From assembly GCA_024349245.1 (NCBI GenBank), contig JALDNG010000020.1, forward strand, positions 3,023,501 through 3,087,500: DNA of 64,000 nt, in the 5' to 3' direction. Positions 10,961-23,159 of the stretch are shown in pieces (within the stretch, counting starts at the first letter, position 1; every line of letters starts with the position of its first letter). A program made the position numbers and the translations under genes. Under the pieces are notes generated by a model that worked only from the letters and a program-made list of their open reading frames with translations, ran no database searches and had not been told where the DNA came from. The DNA comes from Neodontobutis hainanensis. Taxonomy: Eukaryota; Chordata; Actinopteri; Gobiiformes; Odontobutidae.

Positions 10961-11694
10961 AAAAAATATAAAATAGAGACTGAGGGAGGCAAAGTAAAAT
11001 GCGTATAAATATTAATAATTAATATTTGTTAAATTACATTGTTCTGACGCTGAGCTCTGTAGCTTAAAGTGAGACAGGATATTGTTTTTAGAGTTATTAT
11101 TACTATTATAATAATATTGTCAAACTCTTCTAAGATATTTGAAAATGTGAACCCCCAAAAAATAGTCTGTACTGTTCTAAAGAATAAAAGAAGTCCGTAA
11201 ACAAACATCAAATGAATATATTTGCACCAACAGGCCACATTACAACCTAATTGACAGATGAACTACTGTTTGTTGTAAAATGAGCTAAAGATATCAGCAC
11301 TTTATTATTAGCGGTCCAAAAATATGAGCTGGTATTTCTTAATGGACTCCTCTCTGGGTCATGCACTCGTGGCCTCGGTTTGCTCCTGGAACTCGTGAGA
11401 ATTTGAAATAGTTTAATTGAACGAGGTGAATGACAGACGGCTCCGCAGCACATGGCGTCGACTCCTAAACAGATGCAGCGAGTGTTCGTCCGTCCGTTCA
11501 TTCACGTCCATGTTCGTTCACACTGTTCACTAACTCCGGTCCCAGTGCGAGCGCCTGCAAGGGGTCAGAGGTGATGAGGTGCTAAGGAGGTCTCTGACAC
11601 TCCGACACAAACATGGCGGCTCCCCACAGAGTCGACCTGTCACCACCTGTAGCGCAACCGCGACTGCAGCGTGAGTTATACTGCGCTCTTCTTA
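10961..11694. other. Unique non-coding DNA
   Basis: No gene or repeat recognised. The right half (11360-11690) is CpG-richer. Minus-strand ORFs at 11029-11501 lack family features. Confidence 0.4.
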
Positions 11695-12715
11695 TGGCAG
11701 GGGCGTACTAACATTTGGAGAAGAGGGTTTTGGTTGAATTTCAACAGGTTTTATGTTGGTTTAAATAGGTATAGTTGGATTTGAACAGTTTTTTTGTTGG
11801 ATTTAAAAGGTTTTAATTGGATTTAAACAAGTTTTAGTTGGATTTGAACAAGTTTTATGTGGAAGTCAACAGGTTTTACTTGGATTTAAACAGGTTGTAT
11901 GTGTATTTAAATAGGTATAGTTGGATATGAACTGTTTTTTTGTTGGATTTAAAAGGATTTAGTTGGATTTCAACCGGTTTTACTTGGAGTTCCAGATGTT
12001 TTATTTGGATTTAAAAGGTTTTACTTTGATTTGAACAGATTTTTGTTGGATTTTAACATGTTTTAGTTGGATTTGAACAGATTTTTGTCGGATTTGAACA
12101 GGTCTTAGTTGGATTTGAACAGGTTTTATGTGTATTAAAATAGGTATATTTTTATTTGAACAGTTTTTTTGTTGCATTTAAAATGTTTTAGTTGGATTTA
12201 AATAAGTTTTAGTTGGATTTGAACAAGTTTTATGTGGATTTCAACAGGTTTTACTTGGATTTAAACAGGTTGTATGTGTATTTAAATAGGTATAGTCGGA
12301 TTTGAACAGTTTTTTTGTTGGATTTAAAATGTTTTAGTTGGTTTTAAACAAGTTTTAGTTGGATTTAAACAGGTTTTAGTTGGATTTCAACAGGTTTTTT
12401 TTTGGATTGTAACAAGTTTCTGTTGGATTTTAACATGTTTTAGTTGTATTTTAACATATTTTTGTCGGATTTAAACAGTTTTTAGTTGGATTTCAACAGG
12501 TTTTACTTGGATTTTCAGAAGTTTTACTTAGATTTAAAAGGTTTTACTTGGATTTGAACAGATTTTTGTTGAATTTAAACATGTTTTAGTTGGATTTGAA
12601 CAGATTTTTGTCAGATTTGAACAGGTCTTTGTTGGATTTGAACCGGTTTTAGTTGGATTTGAACAGGTTTTAGTTGGTTTTGAACAGGTGGTTTTAGTTT
12701 TGATCTCAATCTGAT
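11695..12715 (+). mobile_element. hAT-like left end and 1-kb 21-bp minisatellite (locus 3)
   Basis: The left end GCAGGGGCGTACTAACATTT, GGAGAAGAGGG resembles the CAGGGGTGTCCAAACTTT end seen elsewhere in the window. The array then runs from about 11730 to 12700, roughly 45 units of GTTTTAGTTGG + ATTTGAACAG with many variants. Higher-order structure is visible: the block from 11831 recurs from 12206 (offset 375), and the block from 11982 recurs from 12505 (offset 523). The ORF at 12534-12791 (-) is only the array read as TCSNPTK heptads. Confidence 0.75.
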
Positions 12716-14888
12716 GAAGAGCCAAGATGTGTTCAGCCACAAACTCAGTCCAAATTCTGTTACAGACTGTATAAATATCAATAATAATCAATATTTTGAA
12801 ATGTTATTTTTTTTGTGCCAAGTATTTTTTATTTAGTACAGTACTTCTGAATTAATTTAATTATTTTTAAGTTGTTTATGTAAAAGTCCTTAAAAGCCAC
12901 TTTAGTCTGACATTCATTAACATTTCCTCAAACGAAGCTTGTCTTCTGATAAAGTGTCTTATGTCAAGAATGCAAAATGTTTGTACTTTTTCTGAATAAT
13001 CTCAAAAGTTTAAAGCCTCTTGGGTCTCCTGGTTTGGGAATAAACAAAAACACTCTAACAGTCTTTTTTTTTTTTTTCTTTTCCATGTTCTCCTCTGTGT
13101 GCTCCACCTGTTCTGGATCCTTACAGGTCAGTAACATTTTATTTATGTTCGTCTTCAGAAAACATCACATTTTTAACATAACATGCACCGATGCACTGAA
13201 ATAAAGTTGGAGTTAATTAGCTCTTAGAAATCTGTTAGAAAAAAAAAACTGTCTTAGAAAAACCACAAAGGCTTCACCTAATTCTCAAAATCGACCCATT
13301 AATATGCTGATAACTCACTCCATACACGGGCCAGATTGAACTTAATAGTAAATAGAGGCTTGAACTTTTCACCCTGTAACCAAAATACATACATACATTT
13401 GTGACTGCAATTCAGTAAAAGCAAGGTTTCTTAAAGCCAGCCTTCACTTAAACTTGGAGTCAATTAACATTAGTTCCATTAACTACAGCTTAAAAATTAT
13501 GTCTGGAGTCGGTCTGATTATTCCATGAAGCAAACTGAAAATCTTTGAAGAAAGAAAAAAGAAATCAATCACTGGTCCCTACCTTCTTTTTAAAAATAAT
13601 CAGTGAGGTATTCCATTTTATGTGTGCCTTTCTTATGCAACCAGTGACTTACAGTCTATCTGGAGAATTAGACTTCATCCAGTTACCTGTGGTCATTTTT
13701 CGAGCCATCATCAGAAGAATATGTAACATATATCATTGATCTGAAACACATCCAGCAGGAAAAGAGGGGGACCAAAGGGAGGACCGTGACTCCTATGTTT
13801 ATGCAAATACGAGTCACACTTTTCATAAAATATCCAGTGATAAGTAATATTCTGATGTTTTTTGTTTTGTTTTCAAAGCTGTGTCAGTGCCTTCTGTTTT
13901 TAAAGTGAGCAGAGAACACAACGTGATCTGTTAAACACATGTTAGTTCACAGCTGGGTTATGTTAGCCGCTACATCCTGCTAATAAATGAACAAGATAAT
14001 CAAAGTCAAATTAAATTAAATGTGGGCAATGGGCTCCAAATGTCTCTGAATACCTGGGCCGAGATGTCATTCTGCACAGCTTCCCACAAAAGGAGCAGCT
14101 CAGCGTGTTCGGAGTAGCTTTATTCCTCGATTGGTCACTGCCAGTTCCAGGCTTTTATTTTTTTCACACTCCCAAGGTGAAGAGGAATGAATGATGGCTG
14201 ACAGACTCGGCTTTTTCATTTGGACCTCTTTTGCTTTTCCGTGAGAGTCAGGGAGGACAAATGGGGAAGAAGTCGGGCCTGTTCATCAATCCTCAAAGTC
14301 GGAAAGGCCGTCGTTCCGAGAGGCTGCGAGGAGGAAGAGAAGGTGTGGGAGGCGCGGTTTAGACGAGGGGAGTCCCAGCAGGAGCGAACGTACACATTCA
14401 CTCAGAGGAGGAAAAATAACACTCATATATCTGCCACGTCAACAGCCCGGCCTCTGTTTGCTCAGCGCTGACACGGCCCGAGTGCTACTGGAGTTTCTCA
14501 TCGCCCTCGTTTACCACCGTAGGTGCCGAAATAGATTCTCGAACTCTGTGTTTTTTGGCGTAAGGTGACGTCTCTGTTTGTTTAGAGTAAGTGCACATCA
14601 GGGCCCTGGAAGAAGAATGAGGCAGGATTAATGGGATACAGTTCATTTTAAAGTTTTCAGTGTCAGAAAATTGGCTCACGCTGGGTTTAACAGATTGATT
14701 TGGACAGTTTTGGTGGCAAAATAAATTTCCACAATACTTTTTCCAAAGACATATTTTGGTATATTTACAGTTGCCATGTTTTCATCACAATATTTTTTCC
14801 GTCTTAGTTAGAATAGAAAAAAAGAGAATAGAAAGTCACACTGGAGCAGAGTGTTCGGAGGAGGTCACTGAGTACAAGGGGCTTTGTA
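12716..14888. other. AT-rich unique non-coding DNA
   Basis: No gene or named repeat recognised. A T-rich tract lies at about 13063-13082. A GC-richer stretch at 14210-14480 holds overlapping ORFs on both strands, neither with a recognisable domain. Confidence 0.45.
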
Positions 14889-15035
14889 TCTGAACAATCC
14901 ATCCATCTTCCGCTTATCTGGGACTGGGTCGCAGAGAAAGCAGTCTAAACTGAGATGCCTATGCTTCCCAGCTCCCCAGCCACTTCCTCCAGCTCTTCTG
15001 AGAGATTACGAGGCGTTTCCAGGCCAGTGTGGACA
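14889..15035 (-). pseudogene. RTE-type LINE: last codons of the RT ORF and 3' end
   Basis: On the plus strand the text AATCCATCCATCTTCCGCTT then ATCTGGGACTGGGTCGC is the familiar 3' end of a teleost RTE-type LINE in reverse. On the minus strand the upstream part reads LAWKRL (family: LAWERLGI), then GAAGAGCTGGAGGAAGTGGC. The family's acidic ELEEVAGE segment is therefore recognisable across a one-base frameshift. It is a short, 5'-truncated, dead copy. Assignment to RTE rather than another LINE clade is from memory of the pattern. Confidence 0.55.
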
Positions 15036-16736
15036 ACCAAACCAGAAAAATACACTTGTTCCTTAAGAATAAACACTTCCTCAGTAGTGCAGACAGGAAT
15101 ATGTGCGGTTTAAATAAAAACAAGATTACAAAAAAAGAAAATGTGGATGTGAGAATTACAAAAAATTGTTTGCTATTTGCGTTTTACATTTTAGCGGTAA
15201 GTCTTGTTTAAAATGAAATACTCTCTAGAATCATCCCTAGTTTTATAACCAAGCCCGAGCTTTATAATAAAACCAACTTTAAAAATAGGTGCATGCTTTC
15301 TGTCTGTTTTCCAATGACCACATCTTGTCAAAATTTGGTATCCAGTTTTGTCGTTGGCTCAGATCCTGTATTTTCTGAACCGGCCTTATTCTACCGGGCC
15401 TGTGGGTGGCTGTGGTACGTGTCTGTCCATATTTGCCAGTCTGTCTTGGCCAGAACTCAGACTTTAGCAGGATTCAGCGCTCTCTCTTTCACCACACTGT
15501 GCCTCTCTGAAGGCTCCAGCGCCAACTCAAACACAGCTCCGTTTTCTATATCACACAGTTTACCGTCCAATATCCCCCAATGTTGTTTTAAAGTTGAATA
15601 AAACATAAAGCAATAAGCAATATATTATGTCTACAATTACAAAAACCTTCCTGTTCTTTTCCTCTTTAAAGCAGGAGCATGGGTTTGTGGTTTAGCTCGC
15701 AGCTCACAGACATTTAAAACCTGTGATTAGACATCGCAGGCTCACATTAGGTCTCTTTAGAGGTTATTAAACTGAAGATGTAGTAGTCTAAGCTGTAATC
15801 AGATCCTCTCTGTGTCAAATTGTATCATGACATCCTCAGTATCAGTGTTTCAAAACAACAGGCCACATATTCTGTGAGTGTTTTAGGTTTAGAGTAAATG
15901 AATTAGTGAGTCTTTAGGTGGCACTTTCTGCTTTTTGAAAATCTATTCTTGTCCATTAGACTAAATAAACAGAAAGAAAATCCTAAGAGGTAATCATTTC
16001 TCCAAGCACCTCAGCATTGACTTTTTAACCGCACGTGTAAAAGCAGTAGGCCTTTTTCTTTTTCCTTTAGTTTTGTCTCACTTGTCAAAAGCTGGTGAAA
16101 ATGGTGTTAAACCTTTTTTTTTTTTTACACTGGTACTTTTTGGTGTTCTCTGACTTTTTTCTAGAAGTTCAAAACGCCATTAATGTTTATAAGAAATCTT
16201 TAGTTTACTACATTGCTTAACAACTTTTTTCTAAGCTTGTTTTAAATGCTACTTTCTTTTCTCCAAAAAAAACCCCCAAATCTCTTCACTTCTTGACAAT
16301 TGTGGAGTTACTCAACCAGTCCTTCCACCAAAGGAGAAGTGCCAGTTGTACTATCATTATATCAAACACACTGTACACTGCTCTGTCTTTAAAGTCGACT
16401 TAAAGGCCGCCATTTTGACTGATGAGCTGGAAATCCTGCTCAGCTTTCTTCTCATATGAAGAGCCCTGTGTGTTTTGAACTTTGCATGAGAAGACTTTGG
16501 CTTGAGTGAGAAAAGCTACTGGGGCTTTCTGTTCTTAAATACTTGAGTCCTACAAAGTCATCCTCTCCAAGGCCACTAAAAGTTACTGCCACTGGAGAAA
16601 AAAAGCACGCACTTAGCTGGGTGTTTGATCTGGCTTGTGAAATATGCCGTCAGACAGCGTTTCATATAATCCCATACTGTTCATAGCCGACGGCCAGCCT
16701 TATGATGGCCGTAAATTACAAAATGGCCGACCTAAG
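15036..16736. other. Unique non-coding DNA
   Basis: No gene or repeat recognised. There are short homopolymer runs (T at about 16114-16126). ORFs at 15029-15211 and 15293-15601 have no support. Confidence 0.45.
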
Positions 16737-16795
16737 CAGAGAAAGAAAGGAGGAAGAAGGGAAAAAAAGGGGGAAGGGGAGGGAAAGGATGGTAA
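16737..16795. repeat. Polypurine tract
   Basis: About 55 nearly uninterrupted purines on the plus strand, for example GAGAAAGAAAGGAGGAAGAA then GGGGGAAGGGGAGGG. This accounts for the Lys/Arg/Glu-rich middle of the ORF at 16644-17054, which I do not consider a gene. Confidence 0.8.
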
Positions 16796-17690
16796 AAACA
16801 CAGACTTTAGAAACCCAGCATCACCGCGGCTCCTGCTCCAGCGCCGTGGGATCAAAAAACGGGGAGGATTTGAACGAGTAAATCATTTGCTCGGAGCGAT
16901 GAACTCTCAGGGCCGACGCGGTGAGTCAGAGGAGTGTGTTTTCGGTGTCGAGCGCAGTTATCACAGCAACACTTCTCAGAAACACCGCACAAAAAACCTG
17001 GCTCCTTTCTGTTCACACTTTTCCTCAAACGATGGAAAAATGTTGGGCCTTTGAAGTTCAGATAAAGCAGATTCATCACGTTCGCAGATGAAGGTCAATA
17101 AAAGCATGAAGTTGGCTGATGTTGAAGATATAGTGAAAAAAAACTGTTCCTTTTTTTCCACATTTAGGTATGAAGTCAGTAGTTTAGCCAATTAAAACTG
17201 AACTTTTTAGTGAGTGCACTTGGCAGTTCTATTGAAAGAGCTTATTTATCTGTGTGCAGCATCAGCAAAAGATATCTGCATTCATAAATACATACAGACA
17301 ATAGCAACAAGAAGCTTTTTAAACCAGTTAATATTAGTTTCCGTAGTCACTATTTTTGTAATGCTACTGAATCTTTCTTTAGACACAGTAAAACTGTGAC
17401 TGTAGTGGATCTGCTCACTGACAGTTCACAGTAGATCTAATAAAGATGGAATTTTCTTTCCCCATCAACCCAAAACGTTAATAATGCATACCACATACTC
17501 AAGGTACCCAGGTTTGATTCCGTCTCCGGTCATTTCCTTAATGTCATTTCCCTATATTTCCCCCTGTTTCCCGTAGTGTCAGAAGTGTCCAAAGTCAGGT
17601 TCAGGGGCCAATCACGGCACAAGGTAAGATTTAAAGAGGCGCTCAGCTTCAAAGATAAAATGTTATGTTTATGGCCCCAGCAGCAGCAGC
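16796..17690. other. Unique non-coding DNA
   Basis: No feature supported. Confidence 0.4.
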
Positions 17691-17696
17691 TTTATA

Positions 17697-17785
17697 CAAG
17701 CAGGTCTAAAACAGACTTTAACCTGTTCAAATCCAACTAAAACCTGTTCAAATCCAATGAACACCTGCACTTGGTGAGACTGTCG
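17697..17785 (-). repeat. 21-bp minisatellite fragment (locus 4)
   Basis: Three minus-orientation units (AACCTGTTCAAATCCAACTA). They are followed by ACACCTGCACTTGGTG, which resembles the CCTGTACTTGTGG spacer next to the arrays at 44.5 and 46.2 kb. This is a truncated element. Confidence 0.6.
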
Positions 17786-18805
17786 GCACTTTCCTCATCA
17801 AGCCTGGTGCTCTTAAGTCTACTGAATGAAGGCAAAAAAGGCAAAAAGAATATAATAAAAATAACTGTTAAGCTCTGATCCAAGTAAAAACTAAACCTTA
17901 TATGTTCCATCAGCTTTATCTCAATTTATTTTACTCCGATAACTTTTTTTTTCTGTGTACATGTTATTTTTACTGCTGCAGTCTTTTTTTTTTACACATT
18001 TTTCCTTATAACAAACAACAAGACCTCTTTTAATATATATTTTCAGCTACAGAAAAAACATTTGACTGAACAGAGCACTATCTGTTACTGTCCATATGTC
18101 AAATAAAGCTTTCGAAATGTGTTTGATCGTAGTTTTTGTGTTGATTCATGGCTTCTCCGTAACTTTTTACAGAAACACCTGCCTCTGCCCCTCGTCTGTC
18201 CGCTCTCTGAGGTGAAAACTGAACCTGTGACATTTATAGCCTCTCTCTGATATTATTGTACCAGTGTGTTCACAGCAGCCCCCCTTTTGTTTTTCTTCAC
18301 CTCTCACTCCTGCTCTGCTCTTATGAAATTCCTGAGTGTGACGGCGCTTTTGTCAGATGTGGGAATGTTTTATTTCTCCTGAGTCTTTAAGCTGGAGCAG
18401 GAGAGAAATAGACACAGCTCAAGTGGGTCCTGAAGCTCGTTTTTAGAGCTAAACATTGAATGAGGATCTTTGTTTTTTTTTGTAAACTTGTGCAAAGTCA
18501 GGTGTGAACAACTGCTGTAATGGAAAAATGGTTAAAAAATCCAAAGCCAGGATTATTTTCTTAATTTTACCAAAAAAAAAAATACACACACAAAGAATTA
18601 ACTTTGTGTGTGGTGCCGCTAAACACAGCAGTCAAACACAAATTTAGTGCAGAAATATAAATCTAATGTTGATAAAGCTTTGAATAAAGTAGAAACAGTA
18701 TAATGTTTACAGCAGCAGTATACTGCCTTACCTCCAGCGTCTCATCACTACACACCAGGATTTATGATCTTCTTATCAAATCTGATTTATATCTCATATA
18801 GAAAC
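17786..18805. other. AT-rich unique non-coding DNA
   Basis: No feature supported beyond short homopolymer runs. Confidence 0.45.
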
Positions 18806-18935
18806 AGTCTCTTGTGTCTCTTGTGTCGTCTGTTTCTGCAGCAGATGGACACAGCTCAGAGGAAACACAAGCCTCTTCAGGAGAAACTCAACCAAACGAG
18901 GCTATTAGGGCCAAAATTAGTGTCTCATTAGAAAG
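18806..18935 (+). repeat. Repeat family D, copy 2
   Basis: Its 33-bp core at 18865-18897 is identical to 5348-5380. The shared upstream text is CTTGTGTCTC and CTGCAGCAGATG. A 78-codon ORF (18814-19050) covers it (SSEETQASSGETQPN), but its C-terminal half is AT-rich hydrophobic noise. Confidence 0.5.
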
Positions 18936-19954
18936 CTCAAATTTGAATCTTTACAACAGGATACAACAAGAGAAAATTAGCTGTATATTATTGCTTATTT
19001 ATATCTTGCTTATCTTATTTTTTATTCATATTTTCCTTCTAATGCAATAGAATTACATGAACAAGACGAGGTTTTCCTGCCTTACCTGCCTGTGTGTTTC
19101 TAGTTTGAGGATGTTGTGAGCGTCAGCTGAGAAAAAACAGACCCCAGACCTGCTTTCCATCACCACGAGCTCCACACATTCACCCGTTCATTCTCCGAGG
19201 ATTACACCAGCCAATGGCGACGCAGCTTGGCTCTTCATAACAAACATGACACAGAGGCACTACCTTCTCCTCTCAAAGAAAACAAACGGCATCTAATGTG
19301 CTTTTTTAAACACAATAATCCAGTTAATAAGTTTCCACACCCTTGGATGTGAAACCTGTTGCTGCTTTTTGTTTGTGAGCCTAATTACATTCCTCAGATG
19401 CCAAAGATGAAAGATCGGGGAACACATTAACCTGCATGCTTCCTCCTCGGACAGAGCTGCGAGGAATAAAGGAGTCCTAGGATAGTTTGTGTGTTTACGA
19501 TACTGAGATGAAGCTGTGTCCTTCTTGGAGCATAGGGCCATGATTAGCTTATTTTGAAGTACATTAAAGTATTGTTTTATATTATTTACTTTTTTGGTAA
19601 ATTTTACTTATAGTGAGAAATAAGAGACATTTAATACCAGACAAGTTTAGTTTGGTTGAATTAGTCTGTGTGAAGTGGAAGATTAATGTTGGATGTCTGC
19701 CATTAAATCTTATAGAAACTGTGGTTGTTGGGTTTGTGAAGAGAAGTTTGAAGCTCATTCTTTTTGTTGATTGAGCCAAAGAGAGCTAGGAATAACTAAA
19801 ATGAAACAGAAATAGAAATGTGTTAGAAAACATTTGTTGAAGAGGAATAAGTAATACTCTTCTCTGAAAGTCTGTTATGCCTTTGACGATCACTCATTAA
19901 GTTCATTAAGAGGACAGTGCTACTGTTTATCGTCAGGTGTTTTGATGGGATTTT
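18936..19954. other. Unique non-coding DNA
   Basis: No feature supported. Minus-strand ORFs at 19293-19779 lack a recognisable family. Confidence 0.45.
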
Positions 19955-20085
19955 GTTTTATTTTATTTAATCGTTATTTAAGGTAAAAACCCATTTCAAG
20001 GTCTCCTTTACAAGAGTGACCTGGTCAGGAGGTCTGCAGTCTAGTTACAACAAACTAGAGTAGGTTAGTACAACAACTAATTAAA
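19955..20085 (-). repeat. LINE-type 3' end, reverse orientation
   Basis: GGTAAAAACCCATTTCAAGG, TCTCC, TTTACAAGAGTGACCTGG is, in reverse complement, a common teleost retroelement 3' tail. That tail has a CCAGGTCACTCTTGTAAA core and ends in TTTTTACC before an AAATAA-rich tail. The family is not resolved. Confidence 0.4.
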
Positions 20086-20929
20086 AGGGCAGTAATATAA
20101 AAAGCTAAATTGAGGACACAGTAGTAATTAAAATTAACATTTTCAGTTCAGACTGGAGCGCAGTTGGGTTAATCAACTTAAAACTTCCCAAAAACACCTT
20201 CCCTTATGCTCTTAAACCCAAAAAACATTTTTTTTTAAATAAATACAAAAAACTTAAATCAAACCATAAACTTCTCTGGATTTAAGTTTACATTCAGACC
20301 AATGCCATCCTGCAAAACACACATTGTTAATATTTATTTCACCTTTTTTCTCTTCTGACAATATAGGTTAAAAAAATGGGCAAGTTAAAATCCTTAAAAA
20401 ATATATAATTAAAAAATAAAAATCTACACAAGGTCTATTAGATATAGACTCTTTTCCTCAAATACAAAAAAGAAAAAAAAATCACACTGCACTTTTAACC
20501 AGTCAGACTTTTTTGCTTTAAAAAAGACCAAACAATGTCAAAACCCATTTGAAACAGTCTGTGTGTATCATGCTTGGTTTGGATTTTTAAACATTGTTGC
20601 CCCTTTATTGAATCACAGTTACAGAATAGTTTCATGTAAAGTGTAAACGAAAGTGTCGTAGTGTCATTGAAATGGGAATGAAGCTAGGATTTTGGAGACA
20701 ACCTCTCCTTTTGTATTCTACTCCAATCCAACCCCAGTCTAATAACTGCAGGTCAATAAAATATATAGATTGCATTAGCACAATGGTGAGTATTTAAAAA
20801 CAGCATTTCTCCAACATATAAAGTTACACTTCAATGCGGTATAGCACTGCCAAAACACTGCTACAGCCATTTAATAAAACTGCAGTCAACTCCGGTTACA
20901 TCTCTATACCTCCGTTCTGACATCTGGGC
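20086..20929. other. AT-rich unique non-coding DNA
   Basis: No feature supported. Several A runs lie at 20227-20485. Confidence 0.45.
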
Positions 20930-21130
20930 TCTGCAGAGTGAGGCGAGCCTGTAATAATCACGTCAGGGCACCTTTATATACTGCTGTGTTTACCACCGAC
21001 AGCACAATACGGGGAAACGTGGCCATAATGAGCCCCGTGTCCCGCTGCGATAAGAGGCATGTGGACATCGCTGCTCACACGGACGCTTCAAAGACCTCTG
21101 TGATCTGAGCCTCTGTGGTTTAAGGGTAAC
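20930..21130. promoter_or_regulatory. Candidate conserved non-coding island
   Basis: A GC-richer, CpG-retaining unique stretch containing GTAATAATCACGTCAG, GGCCATAATGAG and a GATA core (GCGATAAGAGG). The flanks are AT-rich. No frame has splice support. Conservation was not measured. Confidence 0.2.
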
Positions 21131-22015
21131 TAACCTGAAATAAAAGACTTGTCGTGGTTAGAGGCAGAATAAAAAACAGACTTTTAGAGATGAAGACGCT
21201 TGTAGTCACACCGATTAGTGACGTCACAGAGCTGTGCCTGTCAGAAGAGTTATTTTTACAGAAGTTAGCAGATATCTAACAGAAATTGTGACGAGTCTGA
21301 GGCAGATAACAACCCTGTGAGTGTGTGGAGTCTGGAGGAAATAGAGTCCTCACAGTGAAGGCAGGTGCTGAGAGCTGAACCCTGACCCTTTCACCAGATT
21401 CAGGCTCTGCCATTTACCGCTGTTCAGGCTTGGGCCTACTCACTTTTATTTAAATTGATTCTGTTTCCCCCTTTGCTAAACACTAATCCTCCAGGAGTTT
21501 CGACTGGACTTTTATAACTCTTTATGGGAACCAAAAAGTTACATTCAGTGATGTGCATATGATAAAAAGTACTGGGTACATTTCCAAAAGCACATTTTGG
21601 ACACAATTGGTCTTGTCTTAGGGTTTTTACACTTGACTACCACACTAATAGCATTTGTGTTTTCCGACCTCTAAAAGGTTGTTATCATGTGAACATGTGG
21701 CATAAATGCTTCAGGCATTAGTCTTCTTACGTGAGACCCCTTGTCATTATATCATGTGAACCCAAATGCGTGTTAAAGAGAGTCTAGCCCACATCTGTTT
21801 ACATACCACCTTCCGCTCCATTCCCAGCCCTCATTGCCCTCGGTTTGCCCCCTGTTTGCCCCGAGCAGAACTCATCAGCTCCGGCCGGCTCTGCTCTGGG
21901 GCACAAGCCTGTGGGGTCCCAGAGGAGGAGGAGGACCCCGGCCCGGTTCATCCACGCAGCTTAGGAGAGGGCAGGGATTGGGTTTTAGGCGACAGGTGCC
22001 AGAGGGACCGGGACG
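21131..22015. other. Unique non-coding DNA
   Basis: No gene is supported. The 172-codon ORF at 21766-22284 runs through the CA repeat and has no domain or splice context. The stretch 21820-22015 is GC-rich. Confidence 0.45.
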
Positions 22016-22043
22016 TGGCACACACACACACACACACACACAC
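22016..22043. repeat. (CA)n microsatellite
   Basis: About 13 uninterrupted CA units. Confidence 0.95.
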
Positions 22044-22379
22044 GAACAGAAATGCACTCGCGCTGAATGTGGCCTGTCCTAATCCCCGGCCCAGCTGTTG
22101 CAGTTGCTCGCCCAATCAGTCTAAAGTGTCGAGCGCTGGGGTGTGCCAACAAGTACAGACCAGTGTGACATTTGATTTGAGTCATTTACAGGTTTTTTTA
22201 CAGACTACAAACATTTCCACATGTCGTAAAAAAGATACACCCCTTTACATCAACAAAAGCAATGCTATTCCCATTTATTTTTAAAAGCGTGCAATTCAGA
22301 ATCAGTAAATTAGACTTTTGAGTGTATTACTATTACACTAATGGACTTCAGTTCTACTCAAGTATGTTGGCTGCCAGCT

Positions 22380-23130
22380 GGTTTAGCATTAGCAAATGGA
22401 GCAGGAATGATAAGAAGCTGCAGCCTTCACATATTTCTGCACACATTTATGTTACCTCACCTCATATACATTTGTTTATTTTGCATGTTGTGGCTTGAGT
22501 GATGTGTGCTCATCACTTCTGACAGATCTCAGTTAATCCTCATTAATGAGGAAGCTCAGGTCCCAAAACCATTTGGTACGAAGTGGAAATGTAAACCTAA
22601 AATGCTAAATGGCATTGTCACAAAGTATGTTACATAGAATTTGTTAGGTTCACCTTTCGTTTTTTCCTCAGTTTAAAGAAAAAGGCTGATGTCTGTAGCA
22701 TTTTTGCCTTTTCTTTTTGTTTGGTCTGGGCTGAGACCGCTCTCTTTGTCAGTACGTATTTGGTATTGACCAGTATAATTGAGCTTGATTTTTGCAAATG
22801 ACAGCAAACTGACTACATGTGTGTGCTGTCAGTGAGAGGATAGAGAACATTAGTAAGTCTGTTTATATAAGTATTTAGGCTACAGCAGCTTAAGGTTAAA
22901 AGCTACAGGATAGTAATAATATCACATGAAGGTGCCAAATTTATACACAGATTTTTTTTAGGATTACCTTGACAAGATCAGCGTACATGTTATTAAAGCT
23001 GCAGAACCTACATAACGGTAAAATGATATTAATGAACAATGAACAATGTACAGCTTCAAGGTAAACAAAAATATGTGAAGCTTCTTATTATTCATGCTCC
23101 ATCTGCTAATGCTAAACGCTAATGCTGATG
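22380..23130. mobile_element. Putative MITE-like element bounded by inverted repeats
   Basis: GTTTAGCATTAGCAAATGGA, GCAGGAATGATAAGAAGC, then TTCACATATTT (about 22380-22433) is repeated in reverse complement at about 23068-23125. There the reverse strand reads GTTTAGCATTAGCAGATGGA, GCATGAATAATAAGAAGC, TTCACATATTT. The arms are about 55 bp and lie about 640 bp apart. The interior has no ORF. I saw no clear target-site duplication, so the exact ends are uncertain. Confidence 0.45.
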
Positions 23131-23159
23131 GTTGGTTGCTGTTTGTTCAATTTTAAATT

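Noticed and set aside
16644..17054. 136-codon plus-strand ORF
   Set aside because: Its basic, charged centre is the translated polypurine tract. There are no splice sites, no domain, and an overlapping minus-strand ORF exists as well.
21766..22284. 172-codon plus-strand ORF, the longest in the window
   Set aside because: It runs through a CA microsatellite (poly-His-Thr) and GC-rich unique DNA. It has no recognisable domain, and four other ORFs overlap it on both strands.
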